DNA of 64,000 nt from Acidobacteriota bacterium. GTDB lineage: Bacteria; Acidobacteriota; Blastocatellia; Pyrinomonadales; Pyrinomonadaceae. Below the pieces are notes generated by a model, which worked only from the letters and a program-made list of their open reading frames with translations, was not told where the DNA came from and did no database searches. The translations under genes were made by a program, and so were the position numbers. The DNA is taken from positions 186,001-250,000 of the forward strand of contig JAHBSJ010000001.1 in the NCBI GenBank assembly GCA_019639155.1. Reading direction: 5' to 3'. Numbering within the stretch: the stretch's first letter is position 1; the number at the start of each line of letters is the position of its first letter. Of the stretch, positions 44,260 through 52,570 are shown one piece after another.

Positions 44260-44720
44260 ACACAATTCATTTAAACGACGACGATGCAAAAGAAAGGGAT
44301 CCATGGGCGGAACACGCCTGGCCGGACGAGACCCCTTTTACTGAACCCGTAGCCAATGAAGCCCTGCCGTACGATGAGGTCGAGACAGTGTACGTGCCCC
44401 GCGAGGCCTTCACACCTGAACCGTTTGAACCTGAGCCTGTCGCAGAAACGATCCGAAAGGGCGGACTCGCATGGTCGGCCGGCATTGCATTTTTCGGTTC
44501 GGTAGTATTTATGCTGTTCCTTGGTTGGCTCGCCGACCTGGTACTCGGCAGCTCACCTTGGGGCCTGGTCGGAGGTATCATCTTCGGCTCGCTGATCGGT
44601 TTTGTTCAGTTCTTCAGAATTACGTCGCGAATCTTCGCACCCAAGACCGATGACCTGAAGACACGTCCCCTTTTCTCCGAACCGTCCTCAGAATATCCCG
44701 ACGACCCTCCACAGCTTTGA
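44256..44720 (+). CDS. AtpZ/AtpI-like membrane protein
   Basis: 154 residues: an acidic, Pro-rich cytoplasmic N-terminus of about 65 residues, then two helices with the pattern GGLAWSAGIAFFGSVVF and GLVGGIIFGSLIGFVQF typical of AtpZ. AtpZ proteins assist ATP synthase assembly or ion supply. Its place directly before atpI and atpB supports the call. Confidence 0.78.
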   Translation: MNTIHLNDDDAKERDPWAEHAWPDETPFTEPVANEALPYDEVETVYVPREAFTPEPFEPEPVAETIRKGGLAWSAGIAFFGSVVFMLFLGWLADLVLGSSPWGLVGGIIFGSLIGFVQFFRITSRIFAPKTDDLKTRPLFSEPSSEYPDDPPQL

Positions 44721-44756
44721 TTTTCAAAAAATGCGCGATAGAATACTCGTTTCGCA

Positions 44757-45152
44757 ATGAGCGAGAACATTCAGCTATCTGATGGGCAAAGGCCCGACTC
44801 GCACAAGCGAATATTGAAAATAATGGCCGTTATCTCGGCCGCGGGGACGCTAATGGCCTTTGTTATCGGCGGCACTGCGACCGGCATAGGATTCGTTCTG
44901 GGCTGCGGACTTTCACTGGTCAATTATCTTTGGCTGGAAAGTTCGCTCAGGGCAATGTTCTCGGGCAATGCGTCGACGAGCACTTTACTGGTTGCGGCCA
45001 GATATATCTTCCGATACTTTTTGCTTGGCGGCGTACTGCTTCTCGTTTATCTGACGGATGCCGTTCCGATGGCATCAGTTATCGCCGGGCTCGCAGCCTT
45101 TGCGATCGCGGCTGTGATACAAGGCTTTAGAAGTATCAGAGCGAATAATTGA
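44757..45152 (+). CDS. atpI: ATP synthase subunit I
   Basis: 131 residues with four membrane helices, including the GFVLGCGLSLVNYLWL segment common to AtpI. Known AtpI proteins help assemble the c-ring. It lies between the AtpZ-like gene and atpB. Confidence 0.78.
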   Translation: MSENIQLSDGQRPDSHKRILKIMAVISAAGTLMAFVIGGTATGIGFVLGCGLSLVNYLWLESSLRAMFSGNASTSTLLVAARYIFRYFLLGGVLLLVYLTDAVPMASVIAGLAAFAIAAVIQGFRSIRANN

Positions 45153-45167
45153 TATTGTAGATCTCAA

Positions 45168-46070
45168 ATGTTTTTATTTGCAGAAGGCGGACATCACACA
45201 CCACTGATCGTTCAATTCGTCAACCATTATCTTGGCGAACCGGTTCATCAATTTCAGGTCAAATATACCGAACCGCTGTGGAACGAGTATGTTTTTAAGC
45301 ACGTCGGCACGACCGCCGCGAATGTATTCGGCCCATACACCGTTGAGAACGCGATCCCCTGGTACACGATAATGTTCGTTATCGCTTGTATCCTTACTGT
45401 CGTAATCGTGAATATTCTGAAGGGCAAGCTTTCTTCGGAAGACCCGGGCAGCGGCCAGCTTACGCTCGAGGCCGGATTTTTGGCGATCAAGGGAATGATC
45501 ACGAGCATTATCGGGGAGAAAGGTTTCAAGCATTTCCCGGTGGTCGCGACATTTGCGGTGTTGATACTGGTCTCGAACCTGATGGGCCATTTTCCGCTGT
45601 TCATGTCACCGACGGCATCGGTCAACGTTACGTTCGCTCTGGGTATCTCGTCGTTCGTTTATTACAACTACATCGGCATCAGTGAGAATGGACTTTTCGG
45701 CCATATTGCTCATTTTGCGGGGCCGAAACTGCCTTTGCTGATGCTGCCGATCACCGTGCTGATCTTTTTTATCGAGATCATCAGTAATTCGATCAGGCCT
45801 TTGACGCTCGGTGTACGTCTTTTTGCGAATCTTTATGCGGACGAGATGGTGTTCCTCGAAATATCGAATCTGGCACCGCCCTACACGCATTTTCTTGTTC
45901 CTTTGGTGATCACTTTCCTTGGGGTATTCGTGGCATTTGTGCAGGCTTTCGTATTTACGCTGCTTTCGATGATCTACATCAGCGAGGTCAGTCACCACGG
46001 CCATGACCACGACGAGCATCACGAAGAAGAGGCCCACGGAGAGCCCGCTGCTGCGGCTGCTCATGCCTAG
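45168..46070 (+). CDS. atpB: ATP synthase Fo subunit a
   Basis: 300 residues of the proton/sodium channel subunit. The essential arginine lies in LTLGVRLFANLYADEM, with FIEIISNSIRP just before it and the C-terminal helix pair after. The N-terminus has an 80-residue extension before the first conserved helix. The C-terminus is a His/Glu/Asp-rich tail (HHGHDHDEHHEEE) of the kind that binds metals. No b-subunit gene follows in this window. Confidence 0.93.
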   Translation: MFLFAEGGHHTPLIVQFVNHYLGEPVHQFQVKYTEPLWNEYVFKHVGTTAANVFGPYTVENAIPWYTIMFVIACILTVVIVNILKGKLSSEDPGSGQLTLEAGFLAIKGMITSIIGEKGFKHFPVVATFAVLILVSNLMGHFPLFMSPTASVNVTFALGISSFVYYNYIGISENGLFGHIAHFAGPKLPLLMLPITVLIFFIEIISNSIRPLTLGVRLFANLYADEMVFLEISNLAPPYTHFLVPLVITFLGVFVAFVQAFVFTLLSMIYISEVSHHGHDHDEHHEEEAHGEPAAAAAHA

Positions 46071-46335
46071 GATCTATGAGTTTCACGCCCGATAAAAAGG
46101 GAGTGTATTTTTGACAAACTGAAGATAGAACAGCGGAAAGCCCGTTGAACGGCGGCCATTTATACCGGGCCACTTTCATTTTACGGCCCACGCTATAGCC
46201 CGCACGCTACAGGAGCCTTGACTCCACGGAGTATAAATCAAGCGCATACCGGAAGTGAGGCGAAATCATACCACCCGGCAGCCGCGAACGGCCGAACGCT
46301 GTTAAGTCTTCTATTAAATTAACAGGAGAAAACAA

Positions 46336-46650
46336 ATGAATAAGTTCAAATACGTTCTTTTTGCATCGCTCGCTATCGCTTTGATGTCGGTTGCGGCAAT
46401 GGCACAGGGCGGTGCTGCTGATAACGAATCGACCGTCAGTGCCGCGAAAGCCATCGGCGGCGGCATCGGCTTCGGCCTTGCAGCCGGTTTGGCCGGTATT
46501 GCACAGGGCCTCGTCGGTTCGCGTGCTGCTGAGGGTGCTGCCCGCAATCCGGGTGCAGCCGGTACGGTTCAGACGATGATGATCATTGCGCTCGCTCTGA
46601 TCGAATCACTCGTCCTTTTTGCTCTGCTTATCGTTTTTGTCAAACTCTAA
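46336..46650 (+). CDS. atpE: ATP synthase Fo subunit c
   Basis: 104 residues. A signal-peptide-like N-terminus (to AMAQ, residue 24) precedes the two-helix hairpin. The ion-binding carboxylate is Glu90, followed by Ser91. Gln57 in GIAQG occupies the place of the sodium-ligand Gln of Na+-type rings; the Tyr of that class is Phe here. The polar loop RNPGAAG is normal. The ATG follows AGGAG. The preceding 265 bases (46071-46335) show no gene and no convincing promoter. Confidence 0.93.
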   Translation: MNKFKYVLFASLAIALMSVAAMAQGGAADNESTVSAAKAIGGGIGFGLAAGLAGIAQGLVGSRAAEGAARNPGAAGTVQTMMIIALALIESLVLFALLIVFVKL

Positions 46651-46810
46651 ACCGAGCTTGTCCTTTACACTTTGCGGACGTTTGGCCACGGCCTTTCGTC
46701 CGCATTTTTGTTGCAGCGGGGACGCGGGCGAGATTTTTCTTGAATCTCAACCGCACGAATTCTATCCTTTTAGTTGCAACCTGAAGAATTTTCAGGCGTT
46801 CTAATACTTG

Positions 46811-48274
46811 ATGTCCGAATTTGAAGGAAAATTGGTGGCGGATAAATATCGCGTCGGCGAGCTGATACGAGAGGGCTCGACGGGCGACATCTATTCGGGA
46901 ATTCATGAGATAACGGGAGATCCGGTCCTGCTGGCCTTGCTCCCGCAAGCTCTCTCTATAGATCCTCGTCTGGCAGAGCCGTTCACCCGCAACGCAAGGC
47001 GCTTCGCGGGTATCTCGCACGACAACCTTCTGCGTATCAGGGATTTCGGCACCGACTCGGCCGGCATTGCGTACATTGTTTATGAAGCCGGCGGCAGCAG
47101 AACACTCTTAGATCTCCTGAAAGAAGCGCCTATAGCCCAAGAAAGAGCCCTTCGCGTCGCGGCACAAATTTCCGATGCATTGACGGCGGCACATGCTGCC
47201 GGGATCGCTTACGGATCTCTCGGGCCTTCGTCCATCCTTCTTGAGCACGACGAGCTTGGCCGCGATACGGTCAAATTGTTTGCAGGCGGCGGCGAGATCG
47301 TCCTTCCCAATTCCGGAGAGTCATCGACACCGTATTCTGCCCCTGAACGCCTCAGAGGCCAGCCTGCGAGTGCGGGGAGCGATATTTATTCACTCGGCGT
47401 ACTACTTTACGAAATGTTGAGCGGTGCAAGGCCGTTCGAAGGCCCCAACGCGGCAGAGCTCCTGACAAAGATCGCGGCCGGGCCGCCGCCGCTGACTACG
47501 TTCAGACGCGACCTGCATCCATCCGTTGAACCGATCGTAATGACGGCGATAGCCGCAGCACCCGAAGAGCGTTACGCCTCGGCAGAACTGCTCGCCGAAG
47601 ATATCCGCCGCATTCTCGGTACCGAAAAAGCTATTGCCGCGGCATCGGGCCGCAAAGGCGTTTGGAAGACCGCGGCTATATCGCTCGTGGGAATTGCGTT
47701 TCTTGCGTCGGGGTTGATCTACGCGACATACACGCGGCAGACGGATCCAACGGTTCAGCTTGAATCTGATCCTGCAAGCTTGCCGGTTCAGCCGATAGGC
47801 CCTGCAACCGGTGCTCTTGAGGACGATCTCGCAAGAAAGATGCCGATGTCCGACGCGGAGATATTGATGTCAACGTCGGCGGATCTGCTTCCTGGAGGCG
47901 ACGGCTATAATCCGTGGGCGAACGGCGGTGCGCCTCCGCCCGGAGCTCCGTTAAATTCCGTACTGCCGCCCGGAGCCTACGTCCAGCCGGGACAGGTCTA
48001 TACAATTGACCCGAATTCAGGCAGCCAGTTCATGCCGAATGAAAGCGGGATCGTGCTGGTGCCTATTCCGGCGAACAATGCCGCCCCTGCGGCTTCACCG
48101 ACACCTAGAACTCAAGGTGACGCGAATACTCAGCCGACACCGAGTGCTGTTCAAACGCCGCGGCCGCTGATGACACCGCAGCCGCGTGAAACGCCTGCGG
48201 CAACCCCTGTGAACCGCGGCAGACAGCCGGCGGCCAATACAAAACCGCCCGATCCGGGATCAGATGAGAACTAG
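46811..48274 (+). CDS. Ser/Thr pseudokinase with membrane anchor and Pro-rich tail
   Basis: 487 residues. The kinase fold is easy to follow (YRVGELIREGSTGDIYSG, the APERLRG activation end, DIYSLGVLLYEMLSGARPFEGPN). All catalytic residues have changed, however: the ATP-binding Lys is Ala42, the alpha-C Glu is Asn, HRDLKPSN reads YGSLGPSS, and DFG reads AGG. It is therefore a pseudokinase. One membrane helix follows near residue 290, then about 175 extracytoplasmic residues rich in Pro and Thr. It overlaps the convergent permease gene by 15 bases. Confidence 0.85.
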   Translation: MSEFEGKLVADKYRVGELIREGSTGDIYSGIHEITGDPVLLALLPQALSIDPRLAEPFTRNARRFAGISHDNLLRIRDFGTDSAGIAYIVYEAGGSRTLLDLLKEAPIAQERALRVAAQISDALTAAHAAGIAYGSLGPSSILLEHDELGRDTVKLFAGGGEIVLPNSGESSTPYSAPERLRGQPASAGSDIYSLGVLLYEMLSGARPFEGPNAAELLTKIAAGPPPLTTFRRDLHPSVEPIVMTAIAAAPEERYASAELLAEDIRRILGTEKAIAAASGRKGVWKTAAISLVGIAFLASGLIYATYTRQTDPTVQLESDPASLPVQPIGPATGALEDDLARKMPMSDAEILMSTSADLLPGGDGYNPWANGGAPPPGAPLNSVLPPGAYVQPGQVYTIDPNSGSQFMPNESGIVLVPIPANNAAPAASPTPRTQGDANTQPTPSAVQTPRPLMTPQPRETPAATPVNRGRQPAANTKPPDPGSDEN

Positions 48275-49021
48275 GTCGTAAAGCGTTTTTGCGGCCAATA
48301 CGAAAACTGCCGCGAGAAAAATGCGTTTCAGCCAGACCTCGTTCATTCTAGTTACGACCGCAGCACCTGTGTAACCTCCGACAAACATCGCGGCACCGAG
48401 GATCGCTCCAAGCTTATAGTCCACAAGTCCCTGCCACATAAATACGGCCGTCGCGACCCCCGATGAGACTATATTGATGAGTTTCGTCGAGGCGATCGCT
48501 TCCGCGTATCTCATCCCGTAAATTCCGACGAGGACTGCAGTAAGAATGGTCACATAGCCGCCGCTGAAGAGCCCGCCGTATATTCCGAGTGCAAAGGTAA
48601 GTAAATAGGTAGCCGGCAGCCTCATGCCGCCGAATCGTCCTTTTGAAGGATCTGCCGGCTCGCCAAAGACGAGTATGAAAACAGCGACCGTTATCATTGC
48701 TGTCGAGACAATTATCTTGATCGACGCATTGCTAATGATACCGACGATCAATGCACCAATGGCAGACCCGACAAATGTGATAACCGCGAGGGGCGTGACC
48801 TTTGAAAATGAGATCGTACCGGCCCGCAGAAATGGTATTGTCCCGCCGACCGCCATAAAGACAAGGCCGAACATATTGGTCGCCACGGCGACACGCGGTT
48901 CAATGCCGAACTGGAACATCAGCGGCACAGTGATCAGGGAATTGCTGCCTGTTACGATGCCGATGGCGGCAGTGACCGAGAAAACTGCCGCAAGGATGAT
49001 GATCGCTTGTGTGGACAACAC
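48260..49021 (-). CDS. TauE/SafE family sulfite-exporter-like permease
   Basis: 253 residues with about eight membrane helices and the repeated pattern of the family (GIVTGSNSLITVPLMF, GIYGGLFSGGYVTIL, GGYTGAAVV). Members export sulfite, sulfoacetate or other organosulfur anions, but the substrate here is unknown. It converges with the pseudokinase gene and stands alone on this strand. Confidence 0.85.
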   Translation of the reverse strand: MLSTQAIIILAAVFSVTAAIGIVTGSNSLITVPLMFQFGIEPRVAVATNMFGLVFMAVGGTIPFLRAGTISFSKVTPLAVITFVGSAIGALIVGIISNASIKIIVSTAMITVAVFILVFGEPADPSKGRFGGMRLPATYLLTFALGIYGGLFSGGYVTILTAVLVGIYGMRYAEAIASTKLINIVSSGVATAVFMWQGLVDYKLGAILGAAMFVGGYTGAAVVTRMNEVWLKRIFLAAVFVLAAKTLYDLVLI

Positions 49022-49063
49022 GGTTTGATTATAGGCTAAGAGGCGAAGTGGCGGAGTAGAATG

Positions 49064-49094
49064 TCAAAAAAAGGCGGCTCCGAAGAGCCGCCTT
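49064..49094 (-). terminator. Rho-independent terminator of the TonB-dependent receptor gene
   Basis: On the minus strand AAGGCGGCTC pairs perfectly with GAGCCGCCTT around a TTCG loop, followed by a seven-base T run. It is a very stable hairpin 30 bases after the receptor stop. Confidence 0.95.
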
Positions 49095-49124
49095 AAAGTT
49101 CACACGGAACTCCTGTCTAACAAG

Positions 49125-52100
49125 TTAGAAGGTGTAGCGTGCACCGAACGTGAATCCGCGTCCGCCAACGTTGGTCTGACCGAGGTTCAGGAACGTTGCC
49201 GTGTTAACCGTATTGCCGATGGTGTTGACCGGAATGACGGTGAAGTTGCGGCGGTTAAAGACGTTGAAGACATCCATACGGATCTGGAGTGCCTGTCTTT
49301 CACCGAACGTGCGGAAGTTTTTGCTCATCGCCATGTTCCAGTTCTGCGTATCGCCCGTGCGCTCGGTGTTTGCACCGAGGTTGCCGAGGATGCCCGAGTT
49401 TGCTGCGTTCACGATGAAGTAAGCATTCGGGTTCGGCGAGGTCGGGGTCGAAACCAAGGGATACTGTCCCTGCGGATTGACCGATACACGCTGTGAACCT
49501 TCAACGGTCGAGATCTGTCCCGGCAGGATGCCGAGTGCATTGTTGGCATTGATCACAGAGAACGGAGTTCCCGATGCATATGTACCAACAGCTGAGAGCG
49601 TCCAGCCGTTCGCAAAGCTGTCTGCGATCTTGCTGCCGATGCTGTCGCCGCGGCTGACAAAATCACGGATGCGCCAGACGAAGTTCGTTACAAACCTGTG
49701 CGGCTGATCGAATCCAGAACGTGCACGGTCGAGTTTCGGATTACGCGGGTCGGCAGGCAGCGTTCTGTTGGCCTGTCCGCCGAGTACGTCATCCGATTCG
49801 CTCATGTATACGCTCCAGGTATAGTTCGCATTGAAAACAAGGTCTCCAAAGCTGAAGCCGCCGAGGCTCAAACGCGAGAAGCGTCGTTCAAGCGTGAACT
49901 GGCCGCTGTTGTATGACGAATCAGCGATACCCTGACCGATCAGGATCGAACCGCGGGTCGGATCGAGCCTGAGGCCCGTACCGCCGGCTGCTACGGCGAA
50001 GCCGTAGTTGGACTCAACTTCACGGATCAGATTGCGGCCGATGTTGCCGATGTATTCCATCTTGGCAACCCAGTCGTTGTTCAACTGATACTGCATGCTG
50101 AGCGTCCACTGTGTGGACATCGGCTGCCTGACGCGTTCGTTAGGAGAAAACAGACGAAGCGGCAACAGAAGCGGATCGCCCGTGAACTGCTGCGGCGTCG
50201 GTGCAGTCGGCAGATTAATGAACGGAAGCTGTCCGCTGATGTTCGTGAATGCAACGTTCACACCACGCGGGAAATTACGCGAGTTGTTGAGCAGAACGTT
50301 CTGGAACACCTGGTCATACGAGATACCGAAACCGCCGCGGAGAACCATGCGTCCGTCGAACCAATCTTTCGGGTTCCAAGCGATACCAAAGCGGGGGCCA
50401 AAGTTGTTGACATCCGGCTTGGCGTTCGAGAAGAAACCGTAGGGCGTCGTTATGTATTCATAACGGAGGCCGAGGTTGACGTTGAGGTCCGGGTTAACAC
50501 GCCAGTCATCCTGAACGAAGAATGAGTGCTCATAGGTCGTAGCATCGGTCAGGCCATCGCCTGCGTAGCGCGAATACGAAGCATTTGTGTCGGTCAGGAA
50601 GTTGACCAAGCTACCGTATGAGACGGTGCCGCGGAAGTTCGGTGCAAAGAAGCTTGCCAATTTGTAGATCAGCATGTTGTAGCCGAACTTGACTGCGTGG
50701 TTCGAACGGTTGTACGAAACGTTGTCAGTGAATTCATACACTTTGTCGTTCCTGAACTGCGGGAAGTTAACGTTTCCTACGTTGAGGGCGGTGAAACCGC
50801 CGACGGAGAACGCGAAGCCCAGATTTTCAGGGAACGTGATGTCACGGCGGCTGAAAGTGAAGCGGGCCTCATTCAACCAACGCGAATTGATGATGTATGA
50901 ATCATTGATCGTGAACGAATCATTCTTTACGACCTGACCGATCTCCTGGCCCGGCAGTGATGCCGGTGCACCCGGATCGGTAGCCTTGTCATACAAGTAG
51001 CGGACCGAGAAGTTATCGTTCTTAGTGAAACGGGTGTTTACCTTGAACATGTACCGTCCGAAATCTGTTCCGTAAGGGATACCGGCATTACGAGCGCGGT
51101 TGAATATCTGGATCGGCAGAACGTTACAGTCCGTCGGATCGCTGACCGGGCACGTGGCAAGCGCCGTAGTGCCTGTAAGCGTCAGACTGCCGAGCGGAGT
51201 AGGATCATTAGCAACCGGGTAGTTGCTCGTGATGAAAGTAAGAGCCTGGGGCACAATACCCGTGCGGCCGGCATACTGAAGCCTCTGAATGGCCAGGGGA
51301 GAGAATGCCTGACGAGCGGCCGAGCTGACGGTCTGACGGAAATCATTCCAGTCCATGCTGGTGAAGAAGAATGTGTGATCCTTCTTGATCGGGCCTCCGA
51401 ACACAAAACCGTAAGCATTGTTCACCGTAACGCTGCGTGCGTTGCGGAGCGCACGCTGCTCGCCGAGCGTTGCGACGTTAGCGTTAAAGCTGCGCTGCTG
51501 AGCTGTGGTAAGAGCATCGAGTCCGTTGCCGCCCCACGTCCAGAAACCTTCACCCGTGAAACGATTGGTTCCGGATTTGGTGATCTGGTTGACATACGAG
51601 CCGGCGTTGCGGCCAAACTCGGCTTTCGGGGTGTTGGTGACGATCGTGAACTCTTCGAGAGCTCCGAACGGCAGAGCCTGACGGGGAATGGACAACGACT
51701 GGTCGTTGTTGTTCGCACCGTCAATGGTGAAGTTGTTCGAGCGGGTACGGTTGCCGTTAACGGCAAAACCCGATCCCGGACGGCCATTCTGATTCGGCAG
51801 AACGCCCGGATTCAACAGAGCGAGTCCGTTGAGGGTGTTCTGTCCCGGAAGCTCCTGGATCTGAACCTGGCTGACGGTCTTGACGACCTGACCCTGTGTG
51901 GTGTCGAGCACCTCGCCGCTGGACGTCACTTGGACAACCGCGGTGATCTCACCGGTCTGAAGCGTCAGGCGAAGGCCGGTGTCAGAACCCACGGTTGCAA
52001 GAATGCTCTCGCTGACCGAGGTCTTGAAGCCCTGCTTTTCAACACGGACGTTATACGAAGCGACCGGAAGGCCGACGATACGGAACGAACCGTCGCCGTC

Positions 52101-52286
52101 AGTGGTCACTGTACGGGTGAATCCCGTTTGCGGGTTGCGTGCCGTAACCGATGCTCCCGGCACAACTGCGCCGGTCTCATCTACGACGATACCCGAGATG
52201 ATACCGTTGATCGTCTGGCCAAATGCAGCTACGCTGAGCAGCATGGTGGCGAAAGTGACGACCAAAAGTCTTGTCAAACTCTTCAT
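49125..52286 (-). CDS. Oar-like TonB-dependent receptor with carboxypeptidase-regulatory domain
   Basis: 1053 residues. The ATG at 52286 follows TAGGAGGATTAGTA. Signal peptide to AAFGQ; residues 25-105 form a carboxypeptidase-regulatory Ig-like domain (GIVVDETGAVVPGASVTA). The plug begins near LPGQNTLNGLALLNPG, and a long beta-barrel ends GFTFGARYTF with the terminal aromatic of outer-membrane proteins. Receptors of this class take up large substrates, often glycans or peptides, and are abundant in acidobacteria. It has its own sigma-54 promoter and a strong terminator, so it is a single regulated unit. The substrate is unknown. Confidence 0.9.
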   Translation of the reverse strand: MKSLTRLLVVTFATMLLSVAAFGQTINGIISGIVVDETGAVVPGASVTARNPQTGFTRTVTTDGDGSFRIVGLPVASYNVRVEKQGFKTSVSESILATVGSDTGLRLTLQTGEITAVVQVTSSGEVLDTTQGQVVKTVSQVQIQELPGQNTLNGLALLNPGVLPNQNGRPGSGFAVNGNRTRSNNFTIDGANNNDQSLSIPRQALPFGALEEFTIVTNTPKAEFGRNAGSYVNQITKSGTNRFTGEGFWTWGGNGLDALTTAQQRSFNANVATLGEQRALRNARSVTVNNAYGFVFGGPIKKDHTFFFTSMDWNDFRQTVSSAARQAFSPLAIQRLQYAGRTGIVPQALTFITSNYPVANDPTPLGSLTLTGTTALATCPVSDPTDCNVLPIQIFNRARNAGIPYGTDFGRYMFKVNTRFTKNDNFSVRYLYDKATDPGAPASLPGQEIGQVVKNDSFTINDSYIINSRWLNEARFTFSRRDITFPENLGFAFSVGGFTALNVGNVNFPQFRNDKVYEFTDNVSYNRSNHAVKFGYNMLIYKLASFFAPNFRGTVSYGSLVNFLTDTNASYSRYAGDGLTDATTYEHSFFVQDDWRVNPDLNVNLGLRYEYITTPYGFFSNAKPDVNNFGPRFGIAWNPKDWFDGRMVLRGGFGISYDQVFQNVLLNNSRNFPRGVNVAFTNISGQLPFINLPTAPTPQQFTGDPLLLPLRLFSPNERVRQPMSTQWTLSMQYQLNNDWVAKMEYIGNIGRNLIREVESNYGFAVAAGGTGLRLDPTRGSILIGQGIADSSYNSGQFTLERRFSRLSLGGFSFGDLVFNANYTWSVYMSESDDVLGGQANRTLPADPRNPKLDRARSGFDQPHRFVTNFVWRIRDFVSRGDSIGSKIADSFANGWTLSAVGTYASGTPFSVINANNALGILPGQISTVEGSQRVSVNPQGQYPLVSTPTSPNPNAYFIVNAANSGILGNLGANTERTGDTQNWNMAMSKNFRTFGERQALQIRMDVFNVFNRRNFTVIPVNTIGNTVNTATFLNLGQTNVGGRGFTFGARYTF

Positions 52287-52354
52287 TACTAATCCTCCTA
52301 AGGGGTTAAATTCAAAAAAAATCAAAAATCGTGACTAAAACACACCTGTAGAAA

Positions 52355-52370
52355 GGCAACAGCTGTGCCA
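52355..52370 (-). promoter_or_regulatory. Sigma-54 (-24/-12) promoter of the TonB-dependent receptor gene
   Basis: On the minus strand TGGCACAGCTGTTGCC has the invariant GG and GC exactly ten bases apart and matches the consensus TGGCAC-N5-TTGC. It lies about 70 bases before the receptor start codon. The gene immediately upstream encodes a sigma-54 activator. Confidence 0.8.
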
Positions 52371-52541
52371 TTTTCGTTACTTTTTTGTAAAGTTTGATCG
52401 AGCGTCGATTCGCAGACTCGAAGTCTCAGATTTAATTCAATGTTTTCAATGATTTAACGAAGATGTTCAATGGCGAAATGGTGGGCATTAAATCCGCATC
52501 TCAAATTGACATGTGCCGAAAAACAGGAGATTTATTAGAAA

Positions 52542-52560
52542 TTTCGGAAAAAATCCGAAA
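52542..52560. promoter_or_regulatory. Inverted repeat downstream of the activator gene
   Basis: TTTCGGA and TCCGAAA arms separated by five A residues, about 180 bases upstream of the sigma-54 promoter. The distance suits an enhancer site for the neighbouring activator. The same structure could instead end the activator transcript, although the stem is AT-rich. Confidence 0.4.
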
Positions 52561-52570
52561 ATTCCATTGC

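Noticed and set aside
46111..46140. TTGACA box in the gap between atpB and atpE
   Set aside because: No acceptable -10 sequence lies 16-18 bases downstream (CGGAAA instead), so a sigma-70 promoter is not supported.
51375..52292. Open frame of 305 codons on the plus strand, opposite the TonB-dependent receptor gene
   Set aside because: It is a mirror of the receptor's codon bias, has no recognisable motifs, and the receptor frame has a signal peptide, a ribosome binding site, a promoter and a terminator.
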